11,319 bases of DNA from NCBI GenBank assembly GCA_021372715.1, contig JAJFTX010000092.1:1-11319 (forward strand), in the 5' to 3' direction. Positions within the stretch are counted from its first letter, which is position 1. Each line of letters opens with the position of its first letter. Origin of the DNA: Methanobacterium sp. (GTDB lineage: Archaea; Methanobacteriota; Methanobacteria; Methanobacteriales; Methanobacteriaceae). A model generated the notes under the pieces. The model was not told where the DNA came from. It did not search any database and worked only from the letters and a program-made list of their open reading frames with translations. The translations under genes were made by a program, and so were the position numbers. This document shows positions 1 through 5,964 of this stretch, in pieces.

Positions 1-191
1 TGATGGTTAGAAGCAATTGTATTTTCGTTATAATCTGTCTTATAACTGTATACTGAATAATTCTCATTATATGTTGTGTTATTGTTGATGATGTCTGTGT
101 TCTGCTGGTTTGTTGTGGTGGCATATATATTTGGTATGAACAATGATACCGCTATGAGCAGTAGCATTGTAAGCAACAATTGTCGCTTCAC
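1..191 (-). CDS. Secreted protein of unknown function, N-terminal part (cut by left edge)
   Basis: An open frame runs leftwards off the window from a GTG at 191-189; 63 codons are visible without a stop. The first 24 residues form a textbook Sec signal peptide: basic start (VKRQ, initiator read as Met), hydrophobic core LLLTMLLLIAVSLFIP, and a cleavage site after NIYA. The mature part begins TTTNQQNTD and is rich in Asn, Thr and Tyr, as is common in cell-surface proteins of Methanobacteriales. A strong purine run (GAGGGGG) lies 7 nt before the GTG, and an archaeal TATA box sits further upstream at 267-275, so a real gene start is well supported. No domain can be named from this stretch. Adhesin-like, pseudomurein-binding or transglutaminase-like surface proteins would all fit and cannot be told apart here. 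Confidence 0.72.
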   Translation of the reverse strand, partial: MKRQLLLTMLLLIAVSLFIPNIYATTTNQQNTDIINNNTTYNENYSVYSYKTDYNENTIASNH

Positions 192-266
192 TATACTGCC
201 CCCTCATTTTCAGCAATGTCAGATAACTATAATTTGGTTCCGACAATTAATATCATATATTTAAAA

Positions 267-281
267 ATATATAAATCTTTG
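267..281 (-). promoter_or_regulatory. TATA box and BRE for the left-edge secreted gene
   Basis: Read on the minus strand the sequence is AAAGATTTATATAT, a good archaeal BRE/TATA arrangement. Transcription would start near position 245, giving a leader of about 50 nt that carries the GAGGGGG ribosome binding site. The assignment is by pattern and position only. Confidence 0.45.
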
Positions 282-680
282 TAATTTAAATAATGAAAAA
301 GAAGGTTTAAATGGATTTTATTAAAATATAAGCATTCTCTGGAAGAATATTCTACTAGTTAATTATTTATTAAGATTCCAAATGGTAATCTATTACTATA
401 ACAAGAATTATAGTTGATTTAAAAATAAGATATACTAGTAGATGTTTTATTATATATTATTAAATATTTATATCCATTTTTAATTTGTTTTTTTCATTTG
501 AATTATAATATATTGATTTAAAATTATAAGAAATGGATAATACGTTTTATAAAAACAAATAATTTGTTATTAACTAATATTAGATAAGATTTATAAAATG
601 TATAAATTTTGTAAATTTCCATAACAATATCTCTTTTTGGATCAAAACAAAATAAATTGATTTTCACAGATTAATTCCCA

Positions 681-690
681 AAATTTATAA
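681..690 (+). promoter_or_regulatory. TATA box for thiN
   Basis: CCCAAAATTTATAA gives a BRE-like start and a TATA box centred near 687. This is about 29 bases before the ATG at 716, so transcription would begin at or next to the start codon. No Shine-Dalgarno sequence precedes that ATG, which fits a leaderless transcript. Confidence 0.45.
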
Positions 691-715
691 CTTAAAACTA
701 AAAATAAATTTTGAC

Positions 716-1285
716 ATGGAAATAATTCACGTCCAAAAGGCACTGGTAATTCTCCAGAATTCAGAACTTATGGTAGATCTTATACCAGAGGTACGCAGCA
801 ATTTAGTGATGGCCCGTGAAAATGCCCAAACCATAGAGGATGTAGTGGGCGTTCCAGGGCGTATAACTACGGTAAATGGAAGAGTAAGGGCATTTTTAAA
901 ACCAGAATGGGGTGCATCTTCCCATATGGCTCGTATGGTTCTGGAAATTATGAAATACGATCCCGAACGTCGTAGTGCTATAAATCTACGTTATGACCCT
1001 GATATAATCAAAATCTGTGAAAAATTAGGGCTTAAAGTTTCATTTTATAATAGAGCAGATGAACCTGAAGATCTGAGAAAAGTTGAAGGAAAAACCATAT
1101 CTTGGGGAGTGGAACAGGCCATAAAAAATTTAGGTGAAATCCCAGATGTAATCTATCATCTTGGGGATTGGGGTAAGGAACCCATAATAGCTTTAATTGG
1201 AAATGATGCTATTGATGTAGCCAAGATGGCAGTTTGTTTAGCCGAACTTTTAAATAACAAAAAAAAGATGGAAAAAGTCCCATAA
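716..1285 (+). CDS. thiN: Thiamine-phosphate synthase, stand-alone ThiN domain
   Basis: The 189-residue protein is a complete ThiN domain, the archaeal replacement for ThiE that joins HMP-pyrophosphate and thiazole phosphate to thiamine monophosphate. Family blocks visible in order: IPEVRSN (23-29), VPGRI (46-50), GASSHMAR (66-73), YDPERRSAIN (81-90), YNRADEP (111-117), EGKTISWG (124-131), PDVIYHLGDWGKEP (143-156). R49 and H70 are 21 residues apart, the spacing I recall for the catalytic Arg/His pair of Pyrobaculum ThiDN, which argues for an active enzyme rather than the ThiR regulator type in which the pair is lost. Unlike many archaeal homologues it is fused neither to ThiD nor to a helix-turn-helix domain. 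The start is the first ATG; a TATA box 29 bases upstream and the lack of a Shine-Dalgarno sequence suggest leaderless translation. The gene stands alone, convergent with hsp20. Confidence 0.85.
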   Translation: MEIIHVQKALVILQNSELMVDLIPEVRSNLVMARENAQTIEDVVGVPGRITTVNGRVRAFLKPEWGASSHMARMVLEIMKYDPERRSAINLRYDPDIIKICEKLGLKVSFYNRADEPEDLRKVEGKTISWGVEQAIKNLGEIPDVIYHLGDWGKEPIIALIGNDAIDVAKMAVCLAELLNNKKKMEKVP

Positions 1286-1388
1286 ATTAAACAAATTCCA
1301 ATTTTAGAATAGTTTTTGAAATTTCAATTTTGAATATTATTAAATTTTTTAGAAGAATAATTAATTATAAAATTTAATTTACTTCTGG

Positions 1389-1395
1389 TTTTTTT
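1389..1395 (+). terminator. T-tract terminator after thiN
   Basis: A run of seven T follows thiN in the short convergent spacer, after an earlier T6 at 1345-1350. Archaeal transcription ends at such T-tracts without a hairpin, so either could end the thiN transcript. Confidence 0.35.
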
Positions 1396-1415
1396 AGGTT
1401 TAAAAAGAAATTTTT

Positions 1416-1847
1416 TTAATCGATGATTATCTGTAAATTTTCTTCTATCTCCTTTTTGGGCATGGTAACCTTGAGAATACCATTTTCAAAATCTGCCTGA
1501 GATTCATCAATTTTAATTCTTACCGGAAGTTCTATTTTCCTGTTTATTTCTCCATATTTTCTCTCTTTTTTGATGTAACTATAGCCTTCCTCTAGAATAT
1601 CTTCCTGAAAATTAGCAGTTATTTCTAAAGTTGCTTCACTTATATCTAACTTAATATCTTCTTTTTTAAATCCAGGAAGGTCAGTTATGACAATTATATT
1701 ATTATAATCTTCAATAACATCCACCAGTGGTCTGCCTGAGACTCCGGAGGTATATCCGGATATTGTTTTTTCCAGCTCCCCCTGTGATTCTTTAATGGTA
1801 TTTAGAGCATCGTTAAATAACTGTTCGGCGATGTTTCTTCTAGTCAT
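1416..1847 (-). CDS. hsp20: Small heat-shock protein, Hsp20/alpha-crystallin family
   Basis: A 143-residue ATP-independent chaperone that would hold unfolding proteins as large oligomers in the cytoplasm. The N-terminal arm (1-39) is followed by an alpha-crystallin domain (about 40-132) with DLPGFKKEDIKLDI (56-69) and the family signature FENGILKVTMPK (120-131, form A-x-x-x-N-G-[IL]-L). The short C-terminal tail ends LQIIID, which supplies the [IVL]-x-[IVL] anchor used for oligomer assembly. Its ATG overlaps the end of the NOG1-type GTPase gene by 8 nt, and its Shine-Dalgarno sequence (TGGAGGAA, 1855-1862 on the minus strand) is written inside the last codons of that gene, 7 nt from the ATG. 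Translation of the two is therefore probably coupled. No separate promoter is evident. Confidence 0.9.
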   Translation of the reverse strand: MTRRNIAEQLFNDALNTIKESQGELEKTISGYTSGVSGRPLVDVIEDYNNIIVITDLPGFKKEDIKLDISEATLEITANFQEDILEEGYSYIKKERKYGEINRKIELPVRIKIDESQADFENGILKVTMPKKEIEENLQIIID

Positions 1848-2823
1848 ATTTAAATTCCTCCAATTTATCTATTATCTGGGAAATTCCATCACCCTTTGAA
1901 GCTGCTACCAACAAAGGTTCATCCACCCTATTAGTATATTCCTTTAAAATATTAATATTTTCCACCAGATCCACCTTGTTAAAAATACAAGTGATTGGTA
2001 TATTGAAGATTTTTTTAATTGATTCATACAACATAAACTGATTTTCTAAAGGATACCCAGAGGTTTCTGATGCATCAAAAATAAATAATATACCCTGTGC
2101 CAGATGCTCCAGAGCCACCATAGCGTTGAGTTCTATATTATTCATATCCTCCACCGGCCGATCCAGTAATCCGGGGGTGTCAATGATCTGATATTTTTGC
2201 CATTTACGTTCTAAGTGACCTATTTGGATACCGGTGGTGGTGAATGGATAATCCGCCACTTTAGGCTCGGCAGTGGTAATCTGTCTAAGAATAGTGGATT
2301 TACCCACATTGGGAAAACCAGCTATCACTACGGTGATGGCATCAAAATCCACGGTAGGCATGTTACGCAGCTTCGCTTTAGCAAAGTCAAGGAAGTTAAG
2401 TTCATCCCTTATACGATTAACCACTGATGATATACGTCCATAAGCTTCTTTTCTAACATTAGATGCATTTTCAGGTTTTGATCTTCTGACCTGAAATACA
2501 TACTGATTTTCAAGTTTACTAATAATTCCAACAGCCCAGTTTAGGGCACCTAACGATTTCTTAAGCTGATCAACACCCACTACAACATCTATATAGTCCT
2601 GATAGAACAGGGGTAATTCTTCAACCTTAGGCGTTTTAATTAGAATACTTTTAAAACTTTCCTCAATAACCTGACAGGCGGTTTTAATACGAGCTTCTTC
2701 AATCTTCTTCGATTTCTGCTGACGAGGTATTTTAGAGGTTCTTAATTTATTCGCAGCTTTTTTGGCACGACTGAATCCTTTATCTAAAATTTCTTCTGGA
2801 GTGGGTATGGTGGGTAGGAACAT
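1840..2823 (-). CDS. NOG1-family (Obg-related) ribosome-assembly GTPase
   Basis: The 327-residue protein matches archaeal NOG1-like GTPases, relatives of the eukaryotic nucleolar factor needed to mature the large ribosomal subunit. A basic, helical N-terminal NOG1 region (about 1-160) precedes a complete G domain: G1 GFPNVGKST (169-177), the TTT of G2 (195-197), G3 DTPG (215-218), G4 NKVD (282-285) and G5 AASKG (307-311). The protein stops soon after G5, so the long C-terminal extension of eukaryotic NOG1 is absent, as usual in archaea. The ATG at 2823 is followed by a typical family start (FLPTIPTPEEILDKGFSRA). A TATA-like element lies about 27 bases upstream, with only a weak GTGAT before the ATG. 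It leads a two-gene unit with hsp20, which is unusual company for a ribosome factor. The role in archaea is inferred from the family. Confidence 0.87.
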   Translation of the reverse strand: MFLPTIPTPEEILDKGFSRAKKAANKLRTSKIPRQQKSKKIEEARIKTACQVIEESFKSILIKTPKVEELPLFYQDYIDVVVGVDQLKKSLGALNWAVGIISKLENQYVFQVRRSKPENASNVRKEAYGRISSVVNRIRDELNFLDFAKAKLRNMPTVDFDAITVVIAGFPNVGKSTILRQITTAEPKVADYPFTTTGIQIGHLERKWQKYQIIDTPGLLDRPVEDMNNIELNAMVALEHLAQGILFIFDASETSGYPLENQFMLYESIKKIFNIPITCIFNKVDLVENINILKEYTNRVDEPLLVAASKGDGISQIIDKLEEFKYD

Positions 2824-2842
2824 TTTTTATCACATTATAAAA

Positions 2843-2858
2843 ATTTAAAATATACTTG
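2843..2858 (-). promoter_or_regulatory. TATA-like element for the NOG1-hsp20 unit
   Basis: The minus strand reads AAGTATATTTTAAA, centred about 27 bases before the ATG at 2823. Transcription would start at or just before the start codon, leaving little or no leader. The surrounding sequence is very AT-rich, so a chance match is possible. Confidence 0.35.
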
Positions 2859-3023
2859 AACAATTGATTTAAAACTGTTAATTGAAAAATTATCTAATTT
2901 GATATTATGTTTAATCATATTATAATTAGATGATTATTGATTTAATTAAATTTTAATCTACTTTTTAATTAATATTTAATTTATTTTTAAAAATTCATGC
3001 AATAGATATGTTTAAAAAGAAGT

Positions 3024-3584
3024 TCATTCTTGGAATATCTGACCTTGAAATTTATATATTTTAACCTGAGGATCTAGCCAGCAGTCAGCATTTAAACCAG
3101 CCTTCATACAAGTGTTTGATAGGAAATCCTCAGCGTCCCATTGCCATTCAACAGCAACTTGGGGAAGTAAAAGTCCCCGACTATATCCACTTTCCACTAT
3201 CAGACCATCTTCACCTACAATAATTTTTTCAGGATAGTCATTAGGTTTATCCACCATGATTATTTCTGGTTTAGTTAACACACTAACCTCTAGGTGTAGG
3301 TTTTCTAGTTCACTGGAAGTCACTGGGGGAAATCTTGGATCTTGAAGTGCTGATGAGATAGCGACCTCAATAACAGCGTTTACAAGGGGTTTTATAGGTT
3401 CAGGATAGCCAATACATCCCCTGAGCTGCCCATTACGATTAAGAGTTACAAAAGCCCCCATATCCTCTTTTAAAGTTTTGGGGGTGTCTTCAGGCACCTC
3501 TAATATTCTTTTTTCCTTTAGATAAGTTTCTATGGATTTCCTGGCAAGTTTAACTAAAAAATCACCCTCTTCATCACTCAACAT
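3024..3584 (-). CDS. AMMECR1-domain protein
   Basis: A 186-residue single-domain protein of the AMMECR1 family (COG2078), found in archaea, bacteria and eukaryotes, also called component A of the AmmeMemoRadiSam set. Its biochemical role is not settled. Family blocks are clear: GAFVTLNRNGQLRGCIG (43-59, with the invariant LRGCIG at 54-59), DPRFPP (82-87), LEVSVL (98-103), GLLLPQVAVEW (137-147) and CMKAGL (159-164). Length and start agree with known archaeal members; a GGGAG sequence lies about 10 nt before the ATG. It sits 109 bases downstream of tldD on the same strand, with a TATA-like TTATATA (3608-3615) between them, so it may have its own promoter as well as read-through. The Memo and radical-SAM partners seen in some genomes are not in this window. 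Confidence 0.9.
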   Translation of the reverse strand: MLSDEEGDFLVKLARKSIETYLKEKRILEVPEDTPKTLKEDMGAFVTLNRNGQLRGCIGYPEPIKPLVNAVIEVAISSALQDPRFPPVTSSELENLHLEVSVLTKPEIIMVDKPNDYPEKIIVGEDGLIVESGYSRGLLLPQVAVEWQWDAEDFLSNTCMKAGLNADCWLDPQVKIYKFQGQIFQE

Positions 3585-3607
3585 TTATTTGGCTCCCTAT
3601 TATTTGT

Positions 3608-3615
3608 TATATAAT
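3608..3615 (-). promoter_or_regulatory. TATA-like element for the AMMECR1 gene
   Basis: ATTATATA on the minus strand is centred about 28 bases before the ATG at 3584. This places the transcript start at the start codon. However, a GGGAG ribosome binding site lies between the two, so a second start further upstream is equally possible. Confidence 0.3.
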
Positions 3616-3693
3616 CTTCATATTGCTTCACATAGGTTATAATCTTAATTTAAATTTGTTAAATCTTTACAGGGTTATACAATGTTATTAGCT

Positions 3694-5079
3694 TCACATG
3701 GCTCCGCCTACGGTTGCTTCTTTAACACTTACATGCGGACCACCATCACCTACAGGCACGGTTTGTCCTGATTTACCACAGAAACCAACTCCCATTTTAA
3801 AATCTGATCCAACTTTATCCACTTTAAGCAACATCTCCAGAATATTACCAGAAAGGGAAACATCCCTTAAGGGGGTACTGATTTCTCCTTTTTCTATTAA
3901 AAAAGATTCAGCGGCGTTAAACTGGAATATACCTTTACCAGTGTCAACCTGACCTCCACGGGAGCCTTTCAGGTAAATTCCATCATCCATATTTTCTAAT
4001 ATTTCTTCAAATTCATAATCTCCTGGTTTTAGGTAAGTGTTGCTCATACGCACAATGGGTTGATCATCCACTGCTGATCGGGCATTTCCAGATGGTATAA
4101 TATTCAGTTTTGAAGCTGTTTCTCTGGAACTTAAATAGGATATCAGCTTTCCATCCTGGACCAATATATTTTCCCTTGTTTTGACTCCTTCTGAATCATA
4201 GGGATAGTAACCAAAAGCGTCCATAGTAGCATCATCTATGATGGTCACATTTGGAGAGCCTATTTGAGTGCCAATTTTGTCTTTAAGGATGGAATCATTT
4301 TGTAAAATTAAATCGGCTTCTGATGCATGTCCTAGGGCCTCATGAATAAATACACCGGTTAGTTCAGGATCCATAACAACTGGAAACTTACCTGAAGGTG
4401 GTAATTCTGCCTTTAATAGTCTTAGAGCTTTTTCTGCAGGAGTTCTTCCAAATTTCTCTAAATCTTCCTTTTCCAATACCTCAAATCCGCGAGCTCCTCC
4501 TGTACTTTTATGTCCGAACTGTATTAATCCTTCTGATGCGGCCACTGCATTTATGAACAATGCAACTCGGCTATCCTCCATTTGGAGTAAGGTTGATTCG
4601 CTGTTAGCAAAGATGGTTCTTCCTTCCTGATCCACATAATTGAGGGTGGTACTTACTATACCATCTAGATTAGCTGCTTTTTCCACGTCAGACATTATAT
4701 CCTTTTTCTCTTCCAGCGATACTTCCGATGGTTTCAGTTTAGCTTTAGATTTAACATCATCTTTTGTATGATCCACATCTGCCAACTTTATATCATTATT
4801 TAAAAAATTTACCAGTTTTAAAGCAGATTCAGCAGTATCTTTTAGTTGAGAAGGTTTCGAGGTGTAACTAACGCCCCATGCTCCGTTTTTTAAGACACGG
4901 ACACATCCTCCCCAATTATTTCCTGATCTTATCTCCTGTATTTTACCATCCTTCATGACTATGATGTTGTTCTGACTTTCATTAATTCTTAAATCAATAT
5001 AATCAGCTTTGTTTTCTAAGAAAGTTATTATATTCTGGATGGTATCAGTATCCCATGATAATTCTTCTATTTTATTAAT
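3694..5079 (-). CDS. tldD: TldD-family metalloprotease, probable ATT start (first ATG at 4956)
   Basis: TldD/PmbA proteins are zinc peptidases; TldD with TldE degrades small unfolded peptides and trims microcin B17 in E. coli. Counting from the first ATG at 4956, the zinc motif HEALGH (HExxxH) is at 205-210, and GFCGKSGQTVPVG, with the likely third ligand C393, is near the end. Starting there gives only 420 residues and removes conserved N-terminal sequence. The frame stays open upstream to a TAG at 5107-5109, and codons 4957-5079 encode IEELSWDTD...ADYIDLRINESQNNIIV, which continues directly into MKDGKIQEIRSG as in other family members. There is no ATG, GTG or TTG in that stretch. An ATT at 5079-5077 lies 7 nt after GGGGG (5087-5091) and gives 461 residues, close to the family length; the internal ATG has no ribosome binding site. 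The usual partner TldE is not in the window. Confidence 0.85.
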   Translation of the reverse strand: MNKIEELSWDTDTIQNIITFLENKADYIDLRINESQNNIIVMKDGKIQEIRSGNNWGGCVRVLKNGAWGVSYTSKPSQLKDTAESALKLVNFLNNDIKLADVDHTKDDVKSKAKLKPSEVSLEEKKDIMSDVEKAANLDGIVSTTLNYVDQEGRTIFANSESTLLQMEDSRVALFINAVAASEGLIQFGHKSTGGARGFEVLEKEDLEKFGRTPAEKALRLLKAELPPSGKFPVVMDPELTGVFIHEALGHASEADLILQNDSILKDKIGTQIGSPNVTIIDDATMDAFGYYPYDSEGVKTRENILVQDGKLISYLSSRETASKLNIIPSGNARSAVDDQPIVRMSNTYLKPGDYEFEEILENMDDGIYLKGSRGGQVDTGKGIFQFNAAESFLIEKGEISTPLRDVSLSGNILEMLLKVDKVGSDFKMGVGFCGKSGQTVPVGDGGPHVSVKEATVGGAM

Positions 5080-5086
5080 TCTATTT

Positions 5087-5091
5087 CCCCC
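5087..5091 (-). promoter_or_regulatory. Shine-Dalgarno sequence before the ATT start of tldD
   Basis: CAGGGGGAAATAG on the minus strand places five G residues 7 nt before ATT (5079) but 130 nt before the first ATG (4956). Its position supports initiation at the ATT rather than at the annotated-style ATG. Confidence 0.5.
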
Positions 5092-5237
5092 TGATCTATT
5101 TCTCTTCTAATGAATAATTTAGCTTAATTTTAGTTTTTTTACTATTTTTTATTCTATTAATGAGGTTATTAAAGTTTTAGGATTAAATCAAAGCTATTTA
5201 AAATTAAATAGGACAGAATTGAAAGATTTTTAATTGG

Positions 5238-5245
5238 TTATATAC
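5238..5245 (-). promoter_or_regulatory. TATA-like element for tldD
   Basis: AGTATATAACC on the minus strand is the best TATA match upstream of tldD and would give a leader of roughly 135 nt before the ATT start. Weaker AT-rich matches lie closer to the gene, so the choice is tentative. Confidence 0.3.
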
Positions 5246-5309
5246 TATTTCTTAATACAATAATACTTTATATTACCTAAAAATTGATGATTATTGATAA
5301 ATTTGGGCA

Positions 5310-5321
5310 TATATATTTATA
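5310..5321 (+). promoter_or_regulatory. TATA box for the small secreted protein gene
   Basis: TATATATTTATA after a short G-containing stretch (TTTGGGCA) is a strong archaeal TATA box. The transcript would begin about 25 bases later, near 5341, exactly where the 5' hairpin starts. The leader is then about 115 nt long and very A-rich. Confidence 0.5.
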
Positions 5322-5341
5322 CTTAAAATTATAATCTGATA

Positions 5342-5367
5342 TTGCATTTTAATATTTAAAGATGCAA
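5342..5367 (+). other. Hairpin at the predicted 5' end of the leader RNA
   Basis: TTGCAT (5342-5347) pairs with ATGCAA (5362-5367), and TTTAA (5348-5352) pairs with TTAAA (5356-5360). This gives 11 base pairs with a three-base TAT loop and a single bulged G at 5361. The GC-containing outer arm makes it stand out from the AT-rich background. It sits at the predicted transcript start, followed by some 85 nt of almost unstructured A-rich leader. Confidence 0.45.
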
Positions 5368-5455
5368 GAACCAAAATAAATAAAAATAAAAAATAAATCA
5401 AAAAAAAAGGAACCTAGAAAGAGAAATAATAAAAAAAAGAAGTGGGTGATAGAAG

Positions 5456-5797
5456 ATGAAAAAAATAGCCATAATATGCATTTTAGCAGTGATGCTTGGC
5501 ACCATGCCCATATATGCTGCGGACTCCGGCGCCGCCCAACAGCTGCAATCAGATAATCCGCAATTATATCAGGATTTAGTGGATTTAAAAAATCAGATAT
5601 TGCAAAATCCTGGACAAATAACTGATATTTTACAGAGACAGGATGTTCAAAATGAGATAAGCCAATGGTTACAGAGACAAGATGTACAGGATCAAATTTA
5701 CCAATGGTTGCAGAATCCTGTGGTACAGGAGAATCTGAACATATTATTCCAGAATCAAAATATTAAAAAAGAATTGAACAATATTTTGAATGGATAA
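5456..5797 (+). CDS. Small secreted Gln-rich protein with 13-residue repeats, unknown function
   Basis: A 113-residue protein that I do not recognise. Residues 1-21 form a Sec signal peptide (MKKIAIICILAVMLGTMPIYA) with cleavage expected after IYA, so it acts outside the membrane. The mature part has no Cys and is rich in Gln, Asn, Leu and Ile. Four tandem 13-residue units follow one another at 59-71, 72-84, 85-97 and 98-110, with pattern [LF]-Q-x-x-x-[VI]-x-x-x-[IL]-x-x-[WLI]; the first two share LQRQDVQ and end in QW. The pattern suggests amphipathic helices packing together or coating a surface. A shorter LQNPGQITDI precedes unit one. The ATG is preceded by GTGGGTGAT, a strong ribosome binding site, 6 nt away. 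It has its own promoter and a T9 terminator, so it is a single-gene transcript. A binding, scaffold or stress role would be guesswork. Confidence 0.85.
   Translation: MKKIAIICILAVMLGTMPIYAADSGAAQQLQSDNPQLYQDLVDLKNQILQNPGQITDILQRQDVQNEISQWLQRQDVQDQIYQWLQNPVVQENLNILFQNQNIKKELNNILNG
5630..5785 (+). repeat. Four tandem 39-bp coding repeats
   Basis: The four 13-codon units of the secreted protein lie at 5630-5668, 5669-5707, 5708-5746 and 5747-5785. Units one and two are about 30/39 identical at the DNA level and both begin TTACAGAGACA and end CCAATGG, so they probably arose by recent duplication. Units three and four are diverged and are recognised mainly at the protein level. Confidence 0.7.
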
Positions 5798-5807
5798 ATA
5801 CCAAATA

Positions 5808-5816
5808 TTTTTTTTT
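5808..5816 (+). terminator. T9 terminator after the small secreted protein gene
   Basis: Nine T residues begin 10 bases after the stop codon and are followed by further T-rich sequence. This is a typical archaeal U-tract terminator. Confidence 0.55.
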
Positions 5817-5903
5817 AAATTGTTTATTAATTTTTTATTTTATTAGCTGAAAAATAATTCTTTTTTAATTCCATTATTTCTTTTAAGTGCTAATCGAACA
5901 ATT

Positions 5904-5912
5904 AACTTTATA
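5904..5912 (+). promoter_or_regulatory. TATA box for the homocysteine synthesis operon
   Basis: AACTTTATAAT is a TATA-like element about 55 bases before the ATG at 5965. It predicts a short leader of roughly 30 nt, containing the ribosome binding site CGGATGTGAC at 5952-5961, which matches AGGAGGTGAT at 7 of 10 positions. Confidence 0.4.
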
Positions 5913-5964
5913 ATTGTATAAGTTAAATGATTTATAGACCTACCAAAGCATCGGATGTGACAGA

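Larger units (their letters stand above)
192..715. other. AT-rich intergenic region between divergent genes
   Basis: This 524-base stretch has no convincing gene on either strand. It holds the promoter of the leftward secreted gene (267-281) and that of thiN (683-690). Small AT-rich inverted repeats occur, for example ATTTTA-T-TAAAAT at 315-327 and the perfect palindrome AGAATATTCT at 344-353, which can also pair partly with ATTCT at 334-338. At this base composition such repeats are expected by chance. No RNA gene, repeat array or mobile element was recognised. Confidence 0.6.
5080..5455. other. Divergent promoter region between tldD and the small secreted protein gene
   Basis: About 375 bases without a coding frame of note. 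It carries the tldD Shine-Dalgarno and TATA-like elements on the minus strand, and the TATA box, 5' hairpin and A-rich leader of the rightward gene on the plus strand. The last 80 bases are mostly A with few pyrimidines, ending in the ribosome binding site at 5443-5449. Confidence 0.55.

Noticed and set aside
315..327. 13-mer ATTTTATTAAAAT shared with 10871-10883, as a dispersed regulatory motif
   Set aside because: It is made of A and T only and such matches are expected between AT-rich spacers; no shared gene context supports a function.
2215..2427. Plus-strand 70-codon frame opposite the NOG1-type gene, and similar frames opposite tldD, cbiQ and others
   Set aside because: They lie fully antisense to well-supported genes, have no ribosome binding site and no recognisable protein character.
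2930..2941. GATGATTATTGA shared between the spacers at 2930 and 5287
   Set aside because: A 12-base AT-rich match in two spacers without further similarity around it is compatible with chance.
5054..5056. ATG on the minus strand upstream of tldD as a possible standard start
   Set aside because: It is in another frame from tldD and meets TGA after two further codons, so it cannot supply the missing start unless there is a frameshift.
5133..5150. T-runs on the plus strand upstream of tldD as a terminator
   Set aside because: No plus-strand gene ends here; the runs lie between two divergent genes and reflect base composition.
5286..5339. Possible C/D box guide RNA (TGATGAT ... CTGA, about 54 bases)
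   Set aside because: The box C lacks the usual purine at its first position, no internal D'/C' pair is visible, the would-be guide regions are nearly all A and T, and the stretch overlaps the TATA box of the secreted protein gene.
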